Shown: positions 48,627 through 58,151 of the stretch, piece by piece | Numbering within the stretch: position 1 is the first letter of the stretch | Layout of the letters: each line of letters opens with the position of its first letter | DNA from: Anaerolineaceae bacterium | GTDB taxonomy: Bacteria; Chloroflexota; Anaerolineae; Anaerolineales; Anaerolineaceae | Length of the DNA stretch: 64,000 nt | NCBI GenBank assembly: GCA_011620555.1 | Contig: WOYY01000039.1 | Location: 26,985-90,984, forward strand | Direction of reading: 5' to 3' | The notes under the pieces: model-generated | The model's input: only the letters and a program-made list of their open reading frames with translations | What the model was told of the DNA's origin: nothing | Databases searched by the model: none | Program-made: the position numbers and the translations under genes

Positions 48627-50030
48627 TTAGAGTTTTTGCAGGTAGTTCCAGATTGCGACCATGCCGTAGGTATCCCTTTGACAATAGGCCAGCAGGGCCT
48701 CGCGCAGTTCGGCCAGGTCCTGAGGATTGAGATCGCCTTGCTGCAGCGCATACCAGCTGAGCATGGCTTCCTGGCCGTCTTTGATCTTCAAGTCGGCGTA
48801 GCTCAGCCCCGGGCAGAGCACGGGCAGCACGGCTTTCAGGGAAGCGCTGCCGTGAAATTCGGGGTGGATGTACCAGCCCTTGCTGAAAGGTTCCATCAAA
48901 TCTTGGATGCGGTTATTGATTCCCAAAAGCGCAGCAGCCCGATCCGGGCAGTGCGCGGCCAGGCTTTCGTTGCAGCCTTTCTCAAAGGGCGCATACCAGA
49001 CCAAAACCGACCCTTCCGGCCCCAAATGCCGCAGGAGGTCCGCCGCCAAGGGCGGCTCGGGGTCCACCTTGTCGGTGATCAGGCAGTCGAAGTGTTCCGG
49101 GTCCGCCCCGGGCTGGCTCACTTTATAAAGCGAATATTGGAAGATGACCTGCTCATAGGGCCGGTAGCCCGGGAAAAGCGGGATCGCCGGCGCAAAGGTT
49201 TCGTAATCCAGAAAGTAGAGCGGGAAGGCGAGGTCATCCAGCCAGGCCCGGATGGACGGTCGGTCAATCCACGCCTGGCCGGACCGGATGACCTGGACAT
49301 GCTGGGCCTGTGTGGCGTTGAGGGGATAGGTTGCGGGGATATCGCGGATATCCAGGATGCCCTTTTCCCGCAGGTCGCGGGCTTTCCTGCCGATCCGCGG
49401 CAGGTCATAGATGGGATTCTCCGGCAGGTTTGGGTGGCAGAGCGAGGGGCAGGGGCAGGTCTTGGGGTTGGTGCAGGCGAATTCCGGCCGGGGCGCGGCC
49501 ATCTTGCTCACCTGCCAGGCCATCTCCCGCAGCTGGAGGACATCCTCCCGCCGTTGGGCGACCGGATCGGAAACTTCTTCAATGGTGAAAAGCCGGTCAA
49601 TGTCCAGTTCGCCGGCAAAGACGTAGTCGCTGTTGATATGGATCAGATAGAGCGAGCGCAGCCGGAGCGTCGTGGCCAGCAGAAGGCTCTGAAAGGCAAG
49701 GTCATATTCGTGCTCGGGCTTGACCCTGGTGGCGGATTTGATCTCATAGAGGTCGTAGACATCGGCTGCTGGGTCATAGACCAGCCCATCCACCCGGATC
49801 TCATAGCGGCCGTCATTGTAGCCCGCCTGCCAGAGCAGTTGGGCCTGCTTGTCATTGGATCGGAGGTGCTTTTCGAGGAATTGGCGGGCCAGGGCTTCCA
49901 CCTGCTGCCCCTGCTGGAGGATATGCTGTTCGTGCGGCGTGGGCGCTCTTTCAGCCAGCGCATCGTGGGCTTTGGCCCAGAGGTGCATTGGTGCATCCAG
50001 AAAGAGCAGGAAATCCGACTTAGTGAGCAT
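48627..50030 (-). CDS. DUF2779 protein: Cas4-like nuclease fused to DnaQ-like exonuclease
   Basis: This 467-residue protein begins like a RecB/Cas4-type nuclease (YEIRVDGLVYDP with Asp, DLYEIKSATRVK with Glu and Lys, about 75-105) followed by a cysteine group FACTNPKTCPCPSLC (about 183-197) that could hold an iron-sulphur cluster. The C-terminal half is the DUF2779 DnaQ-like domain with LYFLDYETFAPAIP (Asp, Glu), a middle Asp and YCQRDTYGMVAIW near the end. It probably degrades or trims nucleic acid; the role is unknown. It lies two bases after the HAD gene. Confidence 0.85.
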   Translation of the reverse strand: MLTKSDFLLFLDAPMHLWAKAHDALAERAPTPHEQHILQQGQQVEALARQFLEKHLRSNDKQAQLLWQAGYNDGRYEIRVDGLVYDPAADVYDLYEIKSATRVKPEHEYDLAFQSLLLATTLRLRSLYLIHINSDYVFAGELDIDRLFTIEEVSDPVAQRREDVLQLREMAWQVSKMAAPRPEFACTNPKTCPCPSLCHPNLPENPIYDLPRIGRKARDLREKGILDIRDIPATYPLNATQAQHVQVIRSGQAWIDRPSIRAWLDDLAFPLYFLDYETFAPAIPLFPGYRPYEQVIFQYSLYKVSQPGADPEHFDCLITDKVDPEPPLAADLLRHLGPEGSVLVWYAPFEKGCNESLAAHCPDRAAALLGINNRIQDLMEPFSKGWYIHPEFHGSASLKAVLPVLCPGLSYADLKIKDGQEAMLSWYALQQGDLNPQDLAELREALLAYCQRDTYGMVAIWNYLQKL

Positions 50031-50032
50031 CG

Positions 50033-50749
50033 CTAATCCTGAGCGGGGGCCGGGAAGTGGGCGCGGATAAAATCCGGCAGACGACCGAGGTCTTCCAGCT
50101 TGTAAAAACCGCGCTGGCCGCTGTCAAAGTCGGCGACCGTCTCATGCGCCCAGGTGGTATCGGCCGGGATATGGATCGCCGATCCGCCGATGGCCAGCAC
50201 CGGGATGACATCCGAGGGCAGGGAGTTGCCGATCATCAGGAATTGGTCGGGGGCGGTCTGGTAGCGGTTGAGGATCGCCTGGTAGACTGCCGGCGTTTTT
50301 TGGCTGACCACTTCGACGGCGCTGAAATAGGGCGCCAGGTCGGAGCGCTCCACTTTGTGGCTCTGGTCCAGCAGGTCACCCTTGGTGATGACGATCAGGC
50401 GGTGGCAGTGGGAGAGTTCCTGCAGCGCCTCATGCGCCTGGGGCTGCAGCCGGACTTCGGCTTCCAGCATCTGCCGCCCCAGGGCGAGGATCTGCCCGAC
50501 CTGACCGCCCCGGATCTCACCTTCTGAAAGGGCAACCGCCGCTTCCAGCATGGAGAGGGTGAAGGCTTTGACGCCGTAGCCATAGAGGGGCAGGTTTTGC
50601 ATCTCGATTTTGTCCATCAACTGATCAATCTCAGCCGGGCTGCCCCAGGGGGCGAGGATGGCCCGCAGTTCGGCCTGGGCTTCCCGGTAGTGCACTTCCC
50701 CGTGCCAAAGGGTGTCGTCGGCATCAAAGGCGATCAGGTCCAATGTCAT
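50033..50749 (-). CDS. HAD-superfamily hydrolase
   Basis: This 238-residue phosphatase-like protein has motif I FDADDTLW (nucleophile Asp9), motif II LIVITKGD (Thr), motif III Lys in SQKTPAVYQAIL and motif IV MIGNSLPSDVIPVLAIGG. A helical cap follows motif I. The start at 50749 is chosen because GGAAAAGCAG precedes it and the conserved fold begins at once; a longer frame adds 31 unrelated residues. It is first in an operon with DUF2779 and DinB genes. Substrate unknown. Confidence 0.9.
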   Translation of the reverse strand: MTLDLIAFDADDTLWHGEVHYREAQAELRAILAPWGSPAEIDQLMDKIEMQNLPLYGYGVKAFTLSMLEAAVALSEGEIRGGQVGQILALGRQMLEAEVRLQPQAHEALQELSHCHRLIVITKGDLLDQSHKVERSDLAPYFSAVEVVSQKTPAVYQAILNRYQTAPDQFLMIGNSLPSDVIPVLAIGGSAIHIPADTTWAHETVADFDSGQRGFYKLEDLGRLPDFIRAHFPAPAQD

Positions 50750-50903
50750 CTGCTTTTCCTTGTAACGATTAGTGATACAAGGATTATAACGGGAAAGGAT
50801 CGGCAAGGATCTTGGTGCTTGCTGTTTACGTAGTTTTAACATTTTTCTTTGTTTCCGACGTTATGATTAAAGAATGACTAAAACGCTGAGAATTTGAGGT
50901 GAT

Positions 50904-51611
50904 ATGATGTCCTTAGCAAGCGATTCAGAAAAATTTATTAGCTATGTGGAAAACTGGCTGGGGGAGCGGCCTTCGATTTCAGTTTCGGAGGCGATTGCGG
51001 ACCCCCAGAGAACAGCGATCATTTCGGTGGATGTGATTAACGGCTTTCTCTACGAAGGCCCCTTGGCCAGTCCGCGGGTGGCGCCCATTGACCAGACCGT
51101 CACGGCCTTGATGCGGACGGCCTGGCAGAGGGGCGTGCGCGATATCCTGCTCGTGCAGGAAGGCCACAGCGCCGACTCCCTGGAGTTTGAAGCCTTTGGC
51201 GAGCATGCGCTCAAGGGCAGCCGGCAGGCCGCCGCCACGGACCTGATCCAGGCGCTGCCCTTCTATGCGCAGCTGCCGACGCTTTATAAGGACTCGATCC
51301 ACCCCGCGATCAATACCGGGCTGGATGACTGGCTGGATGAGCGGCCAGGATTGCAGACCATCATTGCGGTGGGTGATGTCACGGACCTTTGTTTATACCA
51401 ATTGGCAAGCTATTTGAAGCTGCGGGCCAACGCCCATCATCAGAAACAGCAGGTGATTGTTCCGGCGAATTGCGTTCAGACCTGGCACCTGGGGGTTGAG
51501 GATGCGGCGGGATCGCCAGCAATGCCGCACCATGGGGACCTTTTGCACGCCATTTTCTTATATCACCTGGCACTGAATGGCATTTTAGTTGTTCAGTCGA
51601 TTGAAGGTTAG
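50904..51611 (+). CDS. Isochorismatase-family cysteine hydrolase
   Basis: This 235-residue protein has the isochorismatase/nicotinamidase triad: Asp43 in IISVDVINGF, Lys near 129 in TLYKDSIHPA and Cys163 in GDVTDLCLYQLASYLK. Such enzymes hydrolyse nicotinamide, N-carbamoyl compounds or isochorismate. The substitution pattern near Lys (KDSIHPAINTGLDDWL) is close to bacterial nicotinamidase-like proteins, which would fit the NAD genes at 33.5-35.2 kb, but this is inference. GAGGTGATATG gives the ribosome binding site. Confidence 0.85.
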   Translation: MMSLASDSEKFISYVENWLGERPSISVSEAIADPQRTAIISVDVINGFLYEGPLASPRVAPIDQTVTALMRTAWQRGVRDILLVQEGHSADSLEFEAFGEHALKGSRQAAATDLIQALPFYAQLPTLYKDSIHPAINTGLDDWLDERPGLQTIIAVGDVTDLCLYQLASYLKLRANAHHQKQQVIVPANCVQTWHLGVEDAAGSPAMPHHGDLLHAIFLYHLALNGILVVQSIEG

Positions 51612-51830
51612 AAAGCCATTCGGGAGTTTCAAAAGGCGGCTCTGGAGAAGGGACCGCGTGCCTGAATAGGCGCGGGCGGGATTTGCTGAAATTCCCTTTG
51701 TGGTATGATTAACCGCTGAACGATGACCTTTAATGACGAGCGGGCACTCTAGTCAGAACAGCGGTTTTCCTGCGGAAATACTCTCGGGTTATTTCAGCAG
51801 GCATTCCGTTTTAAAACGAGGACTTGATTT
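51612..51830. other. Leader region of the glucan phosphorylase gene
   Basis: A TATGAT box near 51703 suggests a transcription start about 120 bases before the gene. The leader contains short inverted repeats (CCGCTG ... CAGCGG) but no riboswitch I can recognise. Confidence 0.35.
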
Positions 51831-54008
51831 ATGGCTGAAATTATTGAAGAACGACCTTTGAAATTCACCTTGCCGAGCCGGATCGAGCGTTTGGCTGATC
51901 TGGCCTTTAACCTGTGGTGGGTTTGGAATCCGGAAGCGCAGCGCCTGTTCAAAGGGATTGATGAATTGCTCTGGGAAGGTTCCTACCACAACCCCGTGGC
52001 TTTCCTGCGGGATGTGGAGCGTTCCCGACTGAACGCGATGACCGCTGACCCCTATTTCCTGGATAAATATGACCGGGTGATCCGGGAATTTGACCGCTAT
52101 ATGAATGAGAAAGACACCTGGTTCTCGCAGACCTATCCGCAATTGGTCAATGACCAGGTCGCTTATTTCTCGTTTGAATTTGGTCTGCATGAGTCCCTGA
52201 TGGTCTATGCCGGCGGTCTGGGAATTCTGGCCGGTGACCACCTCAAGGAATCCAGCGACCTCGGAATCCCCTTGGTCGGCGTGGGCTTTGTGTACACTTA
52301 TGGTTACTTCTCCCAGCGCATCAGCGAAGATGGCTGGCAGCATGCCGATAACGTGCCGATCGATTTCGATTCTCTGCCGTTGATCCGCCTGCTGAATGCG
52401 GACGGCGAGCCGCTGCTGGTCTCGATTGACCTGCCAGGCCGCAAGGTTTTTGCCCGGATTTACCAGCTCAATGTGGGCCGGGTCAAGCTCTACCTGTTGC
52501 ACACCAATATCCCTGAGAACGGCCCGAACGATCGCCAGTTGACCGACCGGCTCTATATCAGCGACCTCGAGCTGCGGATCTCGCAGGAGATCCTGCTGGG
52601 GATGGGCGGCGTCCGAGCGCTGCGTGCGCTGGGCTATGAACCTACCGCCTGGCACATGAACGAAGGTCATTCCGCTTTTCTGACGCTGGAACGGGCTTTG
52701 GAATATGTTGAGAAGGGCTTGTCCTTTGCGGAAGCGGTGGAGCTGATCAAGAAGACCAATATCTTCACCACCCATACGCCTGTGCCGGCCGGTAATGATG
52801 AATTCCCGCTCTGGCTGATCGATAAATATTTTGTGCAGATCTGGTCGGATCTGGGCATCACCCGGGACGACTTTATCAACATCGCCAAGGTTTCGCAATC
52901 CTGGGGCGGCGAGGCTTTCAGTATGCCTGTGCTGGCGCTGAAGCTCTCTGATTTCCGCAACGGCGTTTCGGAGCTGCATGGCATAGTTGCCCGCAAGATG
53001 TGGAACTTCCTCTGGCCGGACGAGAAAGCGGACCAGGTGCCGATCGGCGCGATCACCAATGGCATCCATACGGAGACCTGGTTGGCCCGCCAAATGGGCC
53101 TGCTTTTCTCCCGTTACCTCGGCTCAGATTGGGTGGATCACATTGACGACCCCAATATGTGGGCCAAGGTGGAGAATATCCCGGATGAAGAGTTCTGGCG
53201 CGTCCGCCGGCACCTCAAACGAAAGCTGGTGGCCTACACCATCCAGCGCGCCCGCGGCCAATGGCAGACCAATCAGAGACACCCCGTCCAGACGATTGCC
53301 AGCGGCGTCCTGCTGGACCCCTATGTCCTGACAATCGGCTTCGCCCGGCGCTTTGCCACCTATAAACGCGCCGACCTGATCCTGACGGATTACGACCGGC
53401 TGCTCAAGATCGTGACCAACGAACGCCGGCCGGTGCAGTTCATCTTCGCCGGCAAGGCGCACCCCGCCGATGAACCCGGCAAACAGATGATCCAGCGGGT
53501 CTATCAGGCGGTCAAGGATGCCCGCTTTGGCGGGCGGCTGGTTTTCCTGGAAGACTACGACATGAACATCGCCCGTTATCTGGTGCAGGGTGTAGATGTC
53601 TGGTTGAACAACCCGCGCAAGCCCCGCGAGGCCTCCGGCACTTCGGGCATGAAAGCCGCCCTCAATGGCGTGCTCAATTTCTCGATCCTGGATGGCTGGT
53701 GGCGCGAGGGCTATAACGGCCGCAATGGCTGGGCGATCAGTGAGAATACGCCCGATGCCGCCGACCCGGCCGAACAGGACCGGCTGGATGCGCTCAGCCT
53801 CTATGACATTCTCGAAAATGAGATCGTGCCGCTCTTCTACGACCAGCGTTCGGCCGATAACATGCCGGTGGATTGGATTGCCCGCATGAAGGAGAATATC
53901 CGCACGCTGGCCGGGCAGTTCAGCACCCGGCGGATGCTCAAGGAATACATGACCCAGATGTATGAACCCGCGATCCTGAACGGGATTGATGAGCGCAATC
54001 AAGGATAG
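51831..54008 (+). CDS. glgP: Alpha-glucan phosphorylase
   Basis: This 725-residue enzyme releases glucose 1-phosphate from glycogen or maltodextrin. A short DUF3417-type N-terminus (LADLAFNLWWVWNPEAQRLF, about 18-37) precedes the phosphorylase domain; the PLP-binding region NNPRKPREASGTSGMKAALNG holds Lys608, and AYFSFEFGLHESLMVYAGGLG and NEGHSAF are characteristic. The length fits the shorter TM-type family rather than the 800-850-residue classic enzymes. It may work with the GH13 enzyme at 1883 in polysaccharide use. GAGGACTTG lies before the ATG. Confidence 0.93.
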   Translation: MAEIIEERPLKFTLPSRIERLADLAFNLWWVWNPEAQRLFKGIDELLWEGSYHNPVAFLRDVERSRLNAMTADPYFLDKYDRVIREFDRYMNEKDTWFSQTYPQLVNDQVAYFSFEFGLHESLMVYAGGLGILAGDHLKESSDLGIPLVGVGFVYTYGYFSQRISEDGWQHADNVPIDFDSLPLIRLLNADGEPLLVSIDLPGRKVFARIYQLNVGRVKLYLLHTNIPENGPNDRQLTDRLYISDLELRISQEILLGMGGVRALRALGYEPTAWHMNEGHSAFLTLERALEYVEKGLSFAEAVELIKKTNIFTTHTPVPAGNDEFPLWLIDKYFVQIWSDLGITRDDFINIAKVSQSWGGEAFSMPVLALKLSDFRNGVSELHGIVARKMWNFLWPDEKADQVPIGAITNGIHTETWLARQMGLLFSRYLGSDWVDHIDDPNMWAKVENIPDEEFWRVRRHLKRKLVAYTIQRARGQWQTNQRHPVQTIASGVLLDPYVLTIGFARRFATYKRADLILTDYDRLLKIVTNERRPVQFIFAGKAHPADEPGKQMIQRVYQAVKDARFGGRLVFLEDYDMNIARYLVQGVDVWLNNPRKPREASGTSGMKAALNGVLNFSILDGWWREGYNGRNGWAISENTPDAADPAEQDRLDALSLYDILENEIVPLFYDQRSADNMPVDWIARMKENIRTLAGQFSTRRMLKEYMTQMYEPAILNGIDERNQG

Positions 54009-54020
54009 CGAGGCCCCAAA

Positions 54021-54548
54021 ATGGAAATCCTAACTTCACCTGCTGCCTGGCTGGCAGCCTTTGGCATCTTTGCCGCCCGCCTGGTCAATATGGCTCTAGA
54101 CACCGTGCGCTTCATGTTTACCCTGCGCGGCAAGAGCTTTATCTCCTGGATCCTGGGGTTCGTTGAGAGTGTGCTCTTTGTGGTGGTGATCGGGTCCGTG
54201 CTGACCAATATGGATAATCCGCTCAACGTGATCGGCTACGCGGCCGGTTTTGCCACCGGCAATGTGGTCGGCATGTGGATTGAAAAGCGCCTGGCGATCG
54301 GCTACACTCATTTCAGCATTATCAGCCAGGAGCACAGCACCCAGATCGCCGATGCCCTCCGTTCGCAGGGTTACGGGGTGACGGAGATCCCAGCCCGGGG
54401 GCGCGAGGCCCGCTTTATGATGATTGACTGCTCGGTGCGCCGCAAGCAGGCCGATGAAGTGGAAGCGCTGGCCTTGGAGATGGACCCCGACGCCTATATC
54501 ACGGTGGAAGAAGTGACGCCCCGCCGGAGCGGCGTCTTCCGGCAGTGA
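54021..54548 (+). CDS. DUF2179/DUF5698 (UPF0316) membrane protein
   Basis: This 175-residue protein has three membrane helices (about 8-27, 41-60, 67-84) with the conserved RLVNMALDTVRFMFTLRGK phrase, followed by a cytosolic DUF2179 domain (about 95-165). The family is widespread and uncharacterised; similar DUF2179 domains occur in YitT-type proteins. It starts 12 bases after the phosphorylase stop, so co-transcription is likely. A terminator follows. Confidence 0.85.
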   Translation: MEILTSPAAWLAAFGIFAARLVNMALDTVRFMFTLRGKSFISWILGFVESVLFVVVIGSVLTNMDNPLNVIGYAAGFATGNVVGMWIEKRLAIGYTHFSIISQEHSTQIADALRSQGYGVTEIPARGREARFMMIDCSVRRKQADEVEALALEMDPDAYITVEEVTPRRSGVFRQ

Positions 54549-54563
54549 GCCAAAAGATCATCG

Positions 54564-54590
54564 GAGGCTGCGAATTTTGCAGCCTCTTTT
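54564..54590 (+). terminator. Rho-independent terminator
   Basis: GAGGCTGC pairs with GCAGCCTC around GAATTTT and is followed by TTTT. It ends the glgP transcript. Confidence 0.85.
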
Positions 54591-54694
54591 GATATGGTGA
54601 GCGCTGGAAGACGGGCAGCCAGCGGCGTAAAATGGGGCTGGGCTGGCCTGGTCATGCTGTATACTATATTCATCCAAACCCAACAGGAGGCGAG

Positions 54695-57175
54695 ATGTCC
54701 GGTAAAGCCGATAAATTTTTCCTTGGCAAAAAATATGATCTGCAAAAGAGCGAGATGGGGGAAGCCCCGATCTTTTATGACCCGGACGACCTGACCACCC
54801 ACGCCGTGATCACCGGGATGACCGGTTCCGGGAAGACCGGCCTGGCGGTGGTGATGCTGGAAGAAGCTGCTCTGCAGGGCATCCCAGCCATCCTGGTGGA
54901 CCCCAAAGGCGACCTGACCAACCTCCTGTTGCACTTCCCCGACCTGCTGCCCGCGGACTTTCAACCCTGGTTGGACCAGGACGCGGCCCGGCGGGATGGC
55001 GTGACGGTGGAAGCCGCTGCGGAGAAAGCGGCCTCGCTTTGGAAAAATGGTTTGGAATCCTATGGCCTGGGCAAACCGGAGCTTGAAGCGCTGCGCGATT
55101 CAGCGGAGTTCGCGGTGTATACCCCCGGCTCGGATGCCGGGCTGCCGGTCAGCATTCTGGCCTCGTTCTCAGCCCCGCCGATCCCCTGGGAAGGGAATAA
55201 GGAGATCCTGCGGGAAAAGATTTCCAGCACGGTGACGGCCCTCCTGGGCCTGGTGGGTTTGAAGGAAATTGACCCCGTCCGGGCGCGGGAGCACATTCTG
55301 CTGGCGAATATCTTTGAGGAAACCTGGAAAGCCGGCAAGGACCTCGATATGGCGACTCTGATCACGTATGTGCAGTCGCCGCCCTTTGAGAAACTGGGCG
55401 TCTTCCCGCTGGAGCAGTTTTATCCTGAAAAAGACCGCTTTGAGCTGGCGATGCTGCTCAATAATTTCCTCGCTGCCCCGGCGTTCCAGACCTGGCTGGA
55501 AGGCCAGCCGCTGGATATTGGCCAACTCCTGTATGCGGCGGATGGCAAACCCCGCCACAGCATTTTTTACCTGGCGCACCTCAGCGATGAGGAGCGGATG
55601 TTTTTCATCACCCTGCTCTACACCAGCGTTGAGGCCTGGATGCGAACCCAAAAAGGCTCCAGCGGCCTGCGCGCCCTGGTCTATTTTGACGAGATTGCGG
55701 GCTACCTGCCGCCCGTTGCAAACCCGCCCAGCAAGAACATCATCCTGCGGATGCTCAAGCAGGCCCGCGCGTTTGGCGTCGGCCTGATGGTGGCAACGCA
55801 GAACCCGGTGGACCTGGATTACAAAGCGCTTTCCAATGCCGGCACCTGGGTGATTGGCAAACTCCAGACCGACCAGGACAAGAACCGCCTGCTGGATGGA
55901 CTGGAGGGCGCCGCGCCGGGCATGGACCGCAAGGCCTTTGACAAGATGATCTCGCTTTTGGATAAGCGGGTCTTCCTGCTGCATAACGTGCATGAAGATG
56001 CACCCGAGGTGTTTCACACCCGCTGGGCGATGAACTACCTGCCCGGCCCGCTGACTCGGGCGCAGCTGCCCGCCCTGAATGCCCTCGCGGGCGCGGGCGA
56101 AACCGGCGGGAAGGAGCAGGCCGCCCAGCCATCGGCGGGGGCAAAGGTGGAGAAACGCGCCAGTTTGGGCCAGGATGTTCCGCCCGCGATCCCTGGATCG
56201 CTCCCGGAATATTACTTTCCTGTGGGCCGCGGGCCGATGGAAGCCCTGAAAGCGGCGGGGCGCTCGACCGGGGGGGAGATGCCGAACCCGAAGACGCTCT
56301 ACCGGGCGGCTTTGGTGGCGCAGGCCCGAGTGGCCTATTTGGAGCGGAAGTACAACCTCAGCGACGAGGTTGTTTACACTGCCCGGATTGATGAACTGAA
56401 GCGCAAGGGTCTGGTGCGCTGGGAGAATTTCATCACTGCCCCAATGGATCCCGACGATTTTTCGGGCCAAGCCTCGCCAGGCGCTTATTATGAGACGCCG
56501 GATAAGCTGGCGCTGGATGACAGCACGTTCATCAAGGGCCTCGAGTCCGATTTCGCCGATTGGATTTACCGGACCCAGGCGCTGAGCGTGCGTCAGAACG
56601 TAGCGCTGGGGGTAGTGGCTGGGCCGGGAGTCTCGGAAGAGGAATTCCGTCAGCTTTGCGCCGAAGCGGTCGAGGAGAAGAAAGCCGAGGCCATTGACGC
56701 CGTCAAGGATAAATACGAAGCGAAGCTGGATAAACTCGAAGCTAAGCTCAAGAAGGAAACGTTGGAATTTGAAGAGGATAAGCAGGAACTTGATCACCGC
56801 CGGCTGGAAGAAGTGGGCAAGGGGATTGAGAACGCGCTGGGTCTGTTCAGCGGCCGGCGCAAGAGCATTTCCACCTCGCTGACCAAGCGCCGGATGACCA
56901 GCAAAGCAAAATCTGACCTGGACGCCAGCGAGTTGGATGTGAAGAATGCCGAAGCTGAGATGGCAGCGATGGAAAAGGAAATGGCCGAGGAATTGCAGGA
57001 AGTTGAAGCCCGCTGGAAGGACGTGTTGGATGAGGCGACGGAGCTGCGGGTCTCACCTTATAAGAAAAACATCTTCGTGGAAGTCTTCGGCGTGGTCTGG
57101 CTGCCCTATTATGCCTTTGAAACAGGCGAGGGCTGGGAGACCGTTCCCGCTTTTGAATGGGAAGAAGGTGGATAG
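54695..57175 (+). CDS. HerA/FtsK-like ATPase with C-terminal coiled coil
   Basis: This 826-residue protein has a P-loop ATPase core (about 1-440): Walker A GMTGSGKTG (41-49), VDPKGDLTN, and Walker B LVYFDEIAGYL (about 328-338), then a sensor region NPVDLDYKALSNAGTW, as in HerA/DUF87-type helicases. A variable linker is followed by a long charged coiled coil (about 650-800). It probably pumps or remodels DNA, or acts in secretion or defence. The start at 54695 has AGGAGGCGAG. It has the composition of the host genome although the restriction genes downstream do not. Confidence 0.85.
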   Translation: MSGKADKFFLGKKYDLQKSEMGEAPIFYDPDDLTTHAVITGMTGSGKTGLAVVMLEEAALQGIPAILVDPKGDLTNLLLHFPDLLPADFQPWLDQDAARRDGVTVEAAAEKAASLWKNGLESYGLGKPELEALRDSAEFAVYTPGSDAGLPVSILASFSAPPIPWEGNKEILREKISSTVTALLGLVGLKEIDPVRAREHILLANIFEETWKAGKDLDMATLITYVQSPPFEKLGVFPLEQFYPEKDRFELAMLLNNFLAAPAFQTWLEGQPLDIGQLLYAADGKPRHSIFYLAHLSDEERMFFITLLYTSVEAWMRTQKGSSGLRALVYFDEIAGYLPPVANPPSKNIILRMLKQARAFGVGLMVATQNPVDLDYKALSNAGTWVIGKLQTDQDKNRLLDGLEGAAPGMDRKAFDKMISLLDKRVFLLHNVHEDAPEVFHTRWAMNYLPGPLTRAQLPALNALAGAGETGGKEQAAQPSAGAKVEKRASLGQDVPPAIPGSLPEYYFPVGRGPMEALKAAGRSTGGEMPNPKTLYRAALVAQARVAYLERKYNLSDEVVYTARIDELKRKGLVRWENFITAPMDPDDFSGQASPGAYYETPDKLALDDSTFIKGLESDFADWIYRTQALSVRQNVALGVVAGPGVSEEEFRQLCAEAVEEKKAEAIDAVKDKYEAKLDKLEAKLKKETLEFEEDKQELDHRRLEEVGKGIENALGLFSGRRKSISTSLTKRRMTSKAKSDLDASELDVKNAEAEMAAMEKEMAEELQEVEARWKDVLDEATELRVSPYKKNIFVEVFGVVWLPYYAFETGEGWETVPAFEWEEGG

Positions 57176-57294
57176 TTTAGGGCTTGAGTAGAAATTAGAC
57201 GAGCTACCTTCAGATTGTTATTTGGTATAAATGTAAATTAGGATATTATTACTTAATAAAAATTGTGGTTTTATCAATGAGGGGTACGTTTATT

Positions 57295-58146
57295 ATGAAT
57301 CTTGAGCAGTATGACGATATAAAGAAAGAATTTCTGAGGCTATTTAGAGATTTTGTTGGTGATTTAAACCAATATGTAAGTGTGTCAGATGGACAATGGA
57401 CTATAAAAGGTTTTATTGATATATATAAAAATGTTTATACGATCTCATCTGACACGAAGGTAATTTCAAAAATTCTTGAAATTCATTTATTTCCAAAACT
57501 CGTCGAATTTGCTCAGAAGGTAGGGTATTATGTTGTGCCCGATGATCATCAGAATTACTATCCTGATCTGACTTTTGTTTTAAACAAGGATGAAAATATA
57601 AAATTTGCTGTTGATCTTAAAACTACTTATCGGTTAATTGAGTATCCTGGCTTTTGTAATGGCTTTACTCTTGGTTCGCATGGAGAATATTTTACCGAAA
57701 GGCAAAGTAAGAAAAATATTCAGTTTCCCTATAATGCTTATTTAGGCCATTTTTGTTTAGGTATTATTTATTCAAGGGTTGATAAGGACGATCTTGGTGA
57801 AACCAAGGTAAGTGATGTGGATCATTTACAGTCCATAATGTCTGTTATTAAAGATTTCCAGTTTTTTATTGAAGAGAAATGGAAGATAGCAAGCGATCAG
57901 AGTGGAAGTGGAAACACAGCGAACATTGGAAGTATTCAAAAAATTGATGATATATTAGCCGGGCAAGGTGTGTTTTCGGAATTAGGTGAAGATTGGTTCG
58001 ATGATTATTGGATGAATTATGACAAGATCTCAATTATTGACGATGAAGGAAAAACGAGAAAAATTAAATCAATAAATGAGTTTGTCAAATATAGGAAAGG
58101 TGATGTTTCATCAATTGTAAAAAGAGCAAGAAGAAGAAAAAGCTAA
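57295..58146 (+). CDS. Type II restriction endonuclease, EcoRV family
   Basis: This 283-residue protein follows EcoRV closely: SSDTKVISKILE, the active-site pieces NYYPDLTF (Asp91) and KFAVDLKTTY (Asp107, Lys109) with the same spacing as EcoRV Asp74-Asp90-Lys92, FTLGSHGEYF, GIIYSRV and KWKIASDQSGSGNTANIGSI. EcoRV cuts GATATC; the same or a closely related site is likely. The ATG at 57295 is preferred (AGGGG ten bases upstream). Base composition is much lower in GC than all neighbours. It is six bases upstream of the methylase gene. Clear horizontal acquisition. Confidence 0.92.
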   Translation: MNLEQYDDIKKEFLRLFRDFVGDLNQYVSVSDGQWTIKGFIDIYKNVYTISSDTKVISKILEIHLFPKLVEFAQKVGYYVVPDDHQNYYPDLTFVLNKDENIKFAVDLKTTYRLIEYPGFCNGFTLGSHGEYFTERQSKKNIQFPYNAYLGHFCLGIIYSRVDKDDLGETKVSDVDHLQSIMSVIKDFQFFIEEKWKIASDQSGSGNTANIGSIQKIDDILAGQGVFSELGEDWFDDYWMNYDKISIIDDEGKTRKIKSINEFVKYRKGDVSSIVKRARRRKS

Positions 58147-58151
58147 AGAAG

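Noticed and set aside
48636..50036. 466-codon open frame on the plus strand
   Set aside because: It lies opposite the DUF2779 gene, whose motifs are clear, has no recognisable product and is a shadow of high-GC codon use.
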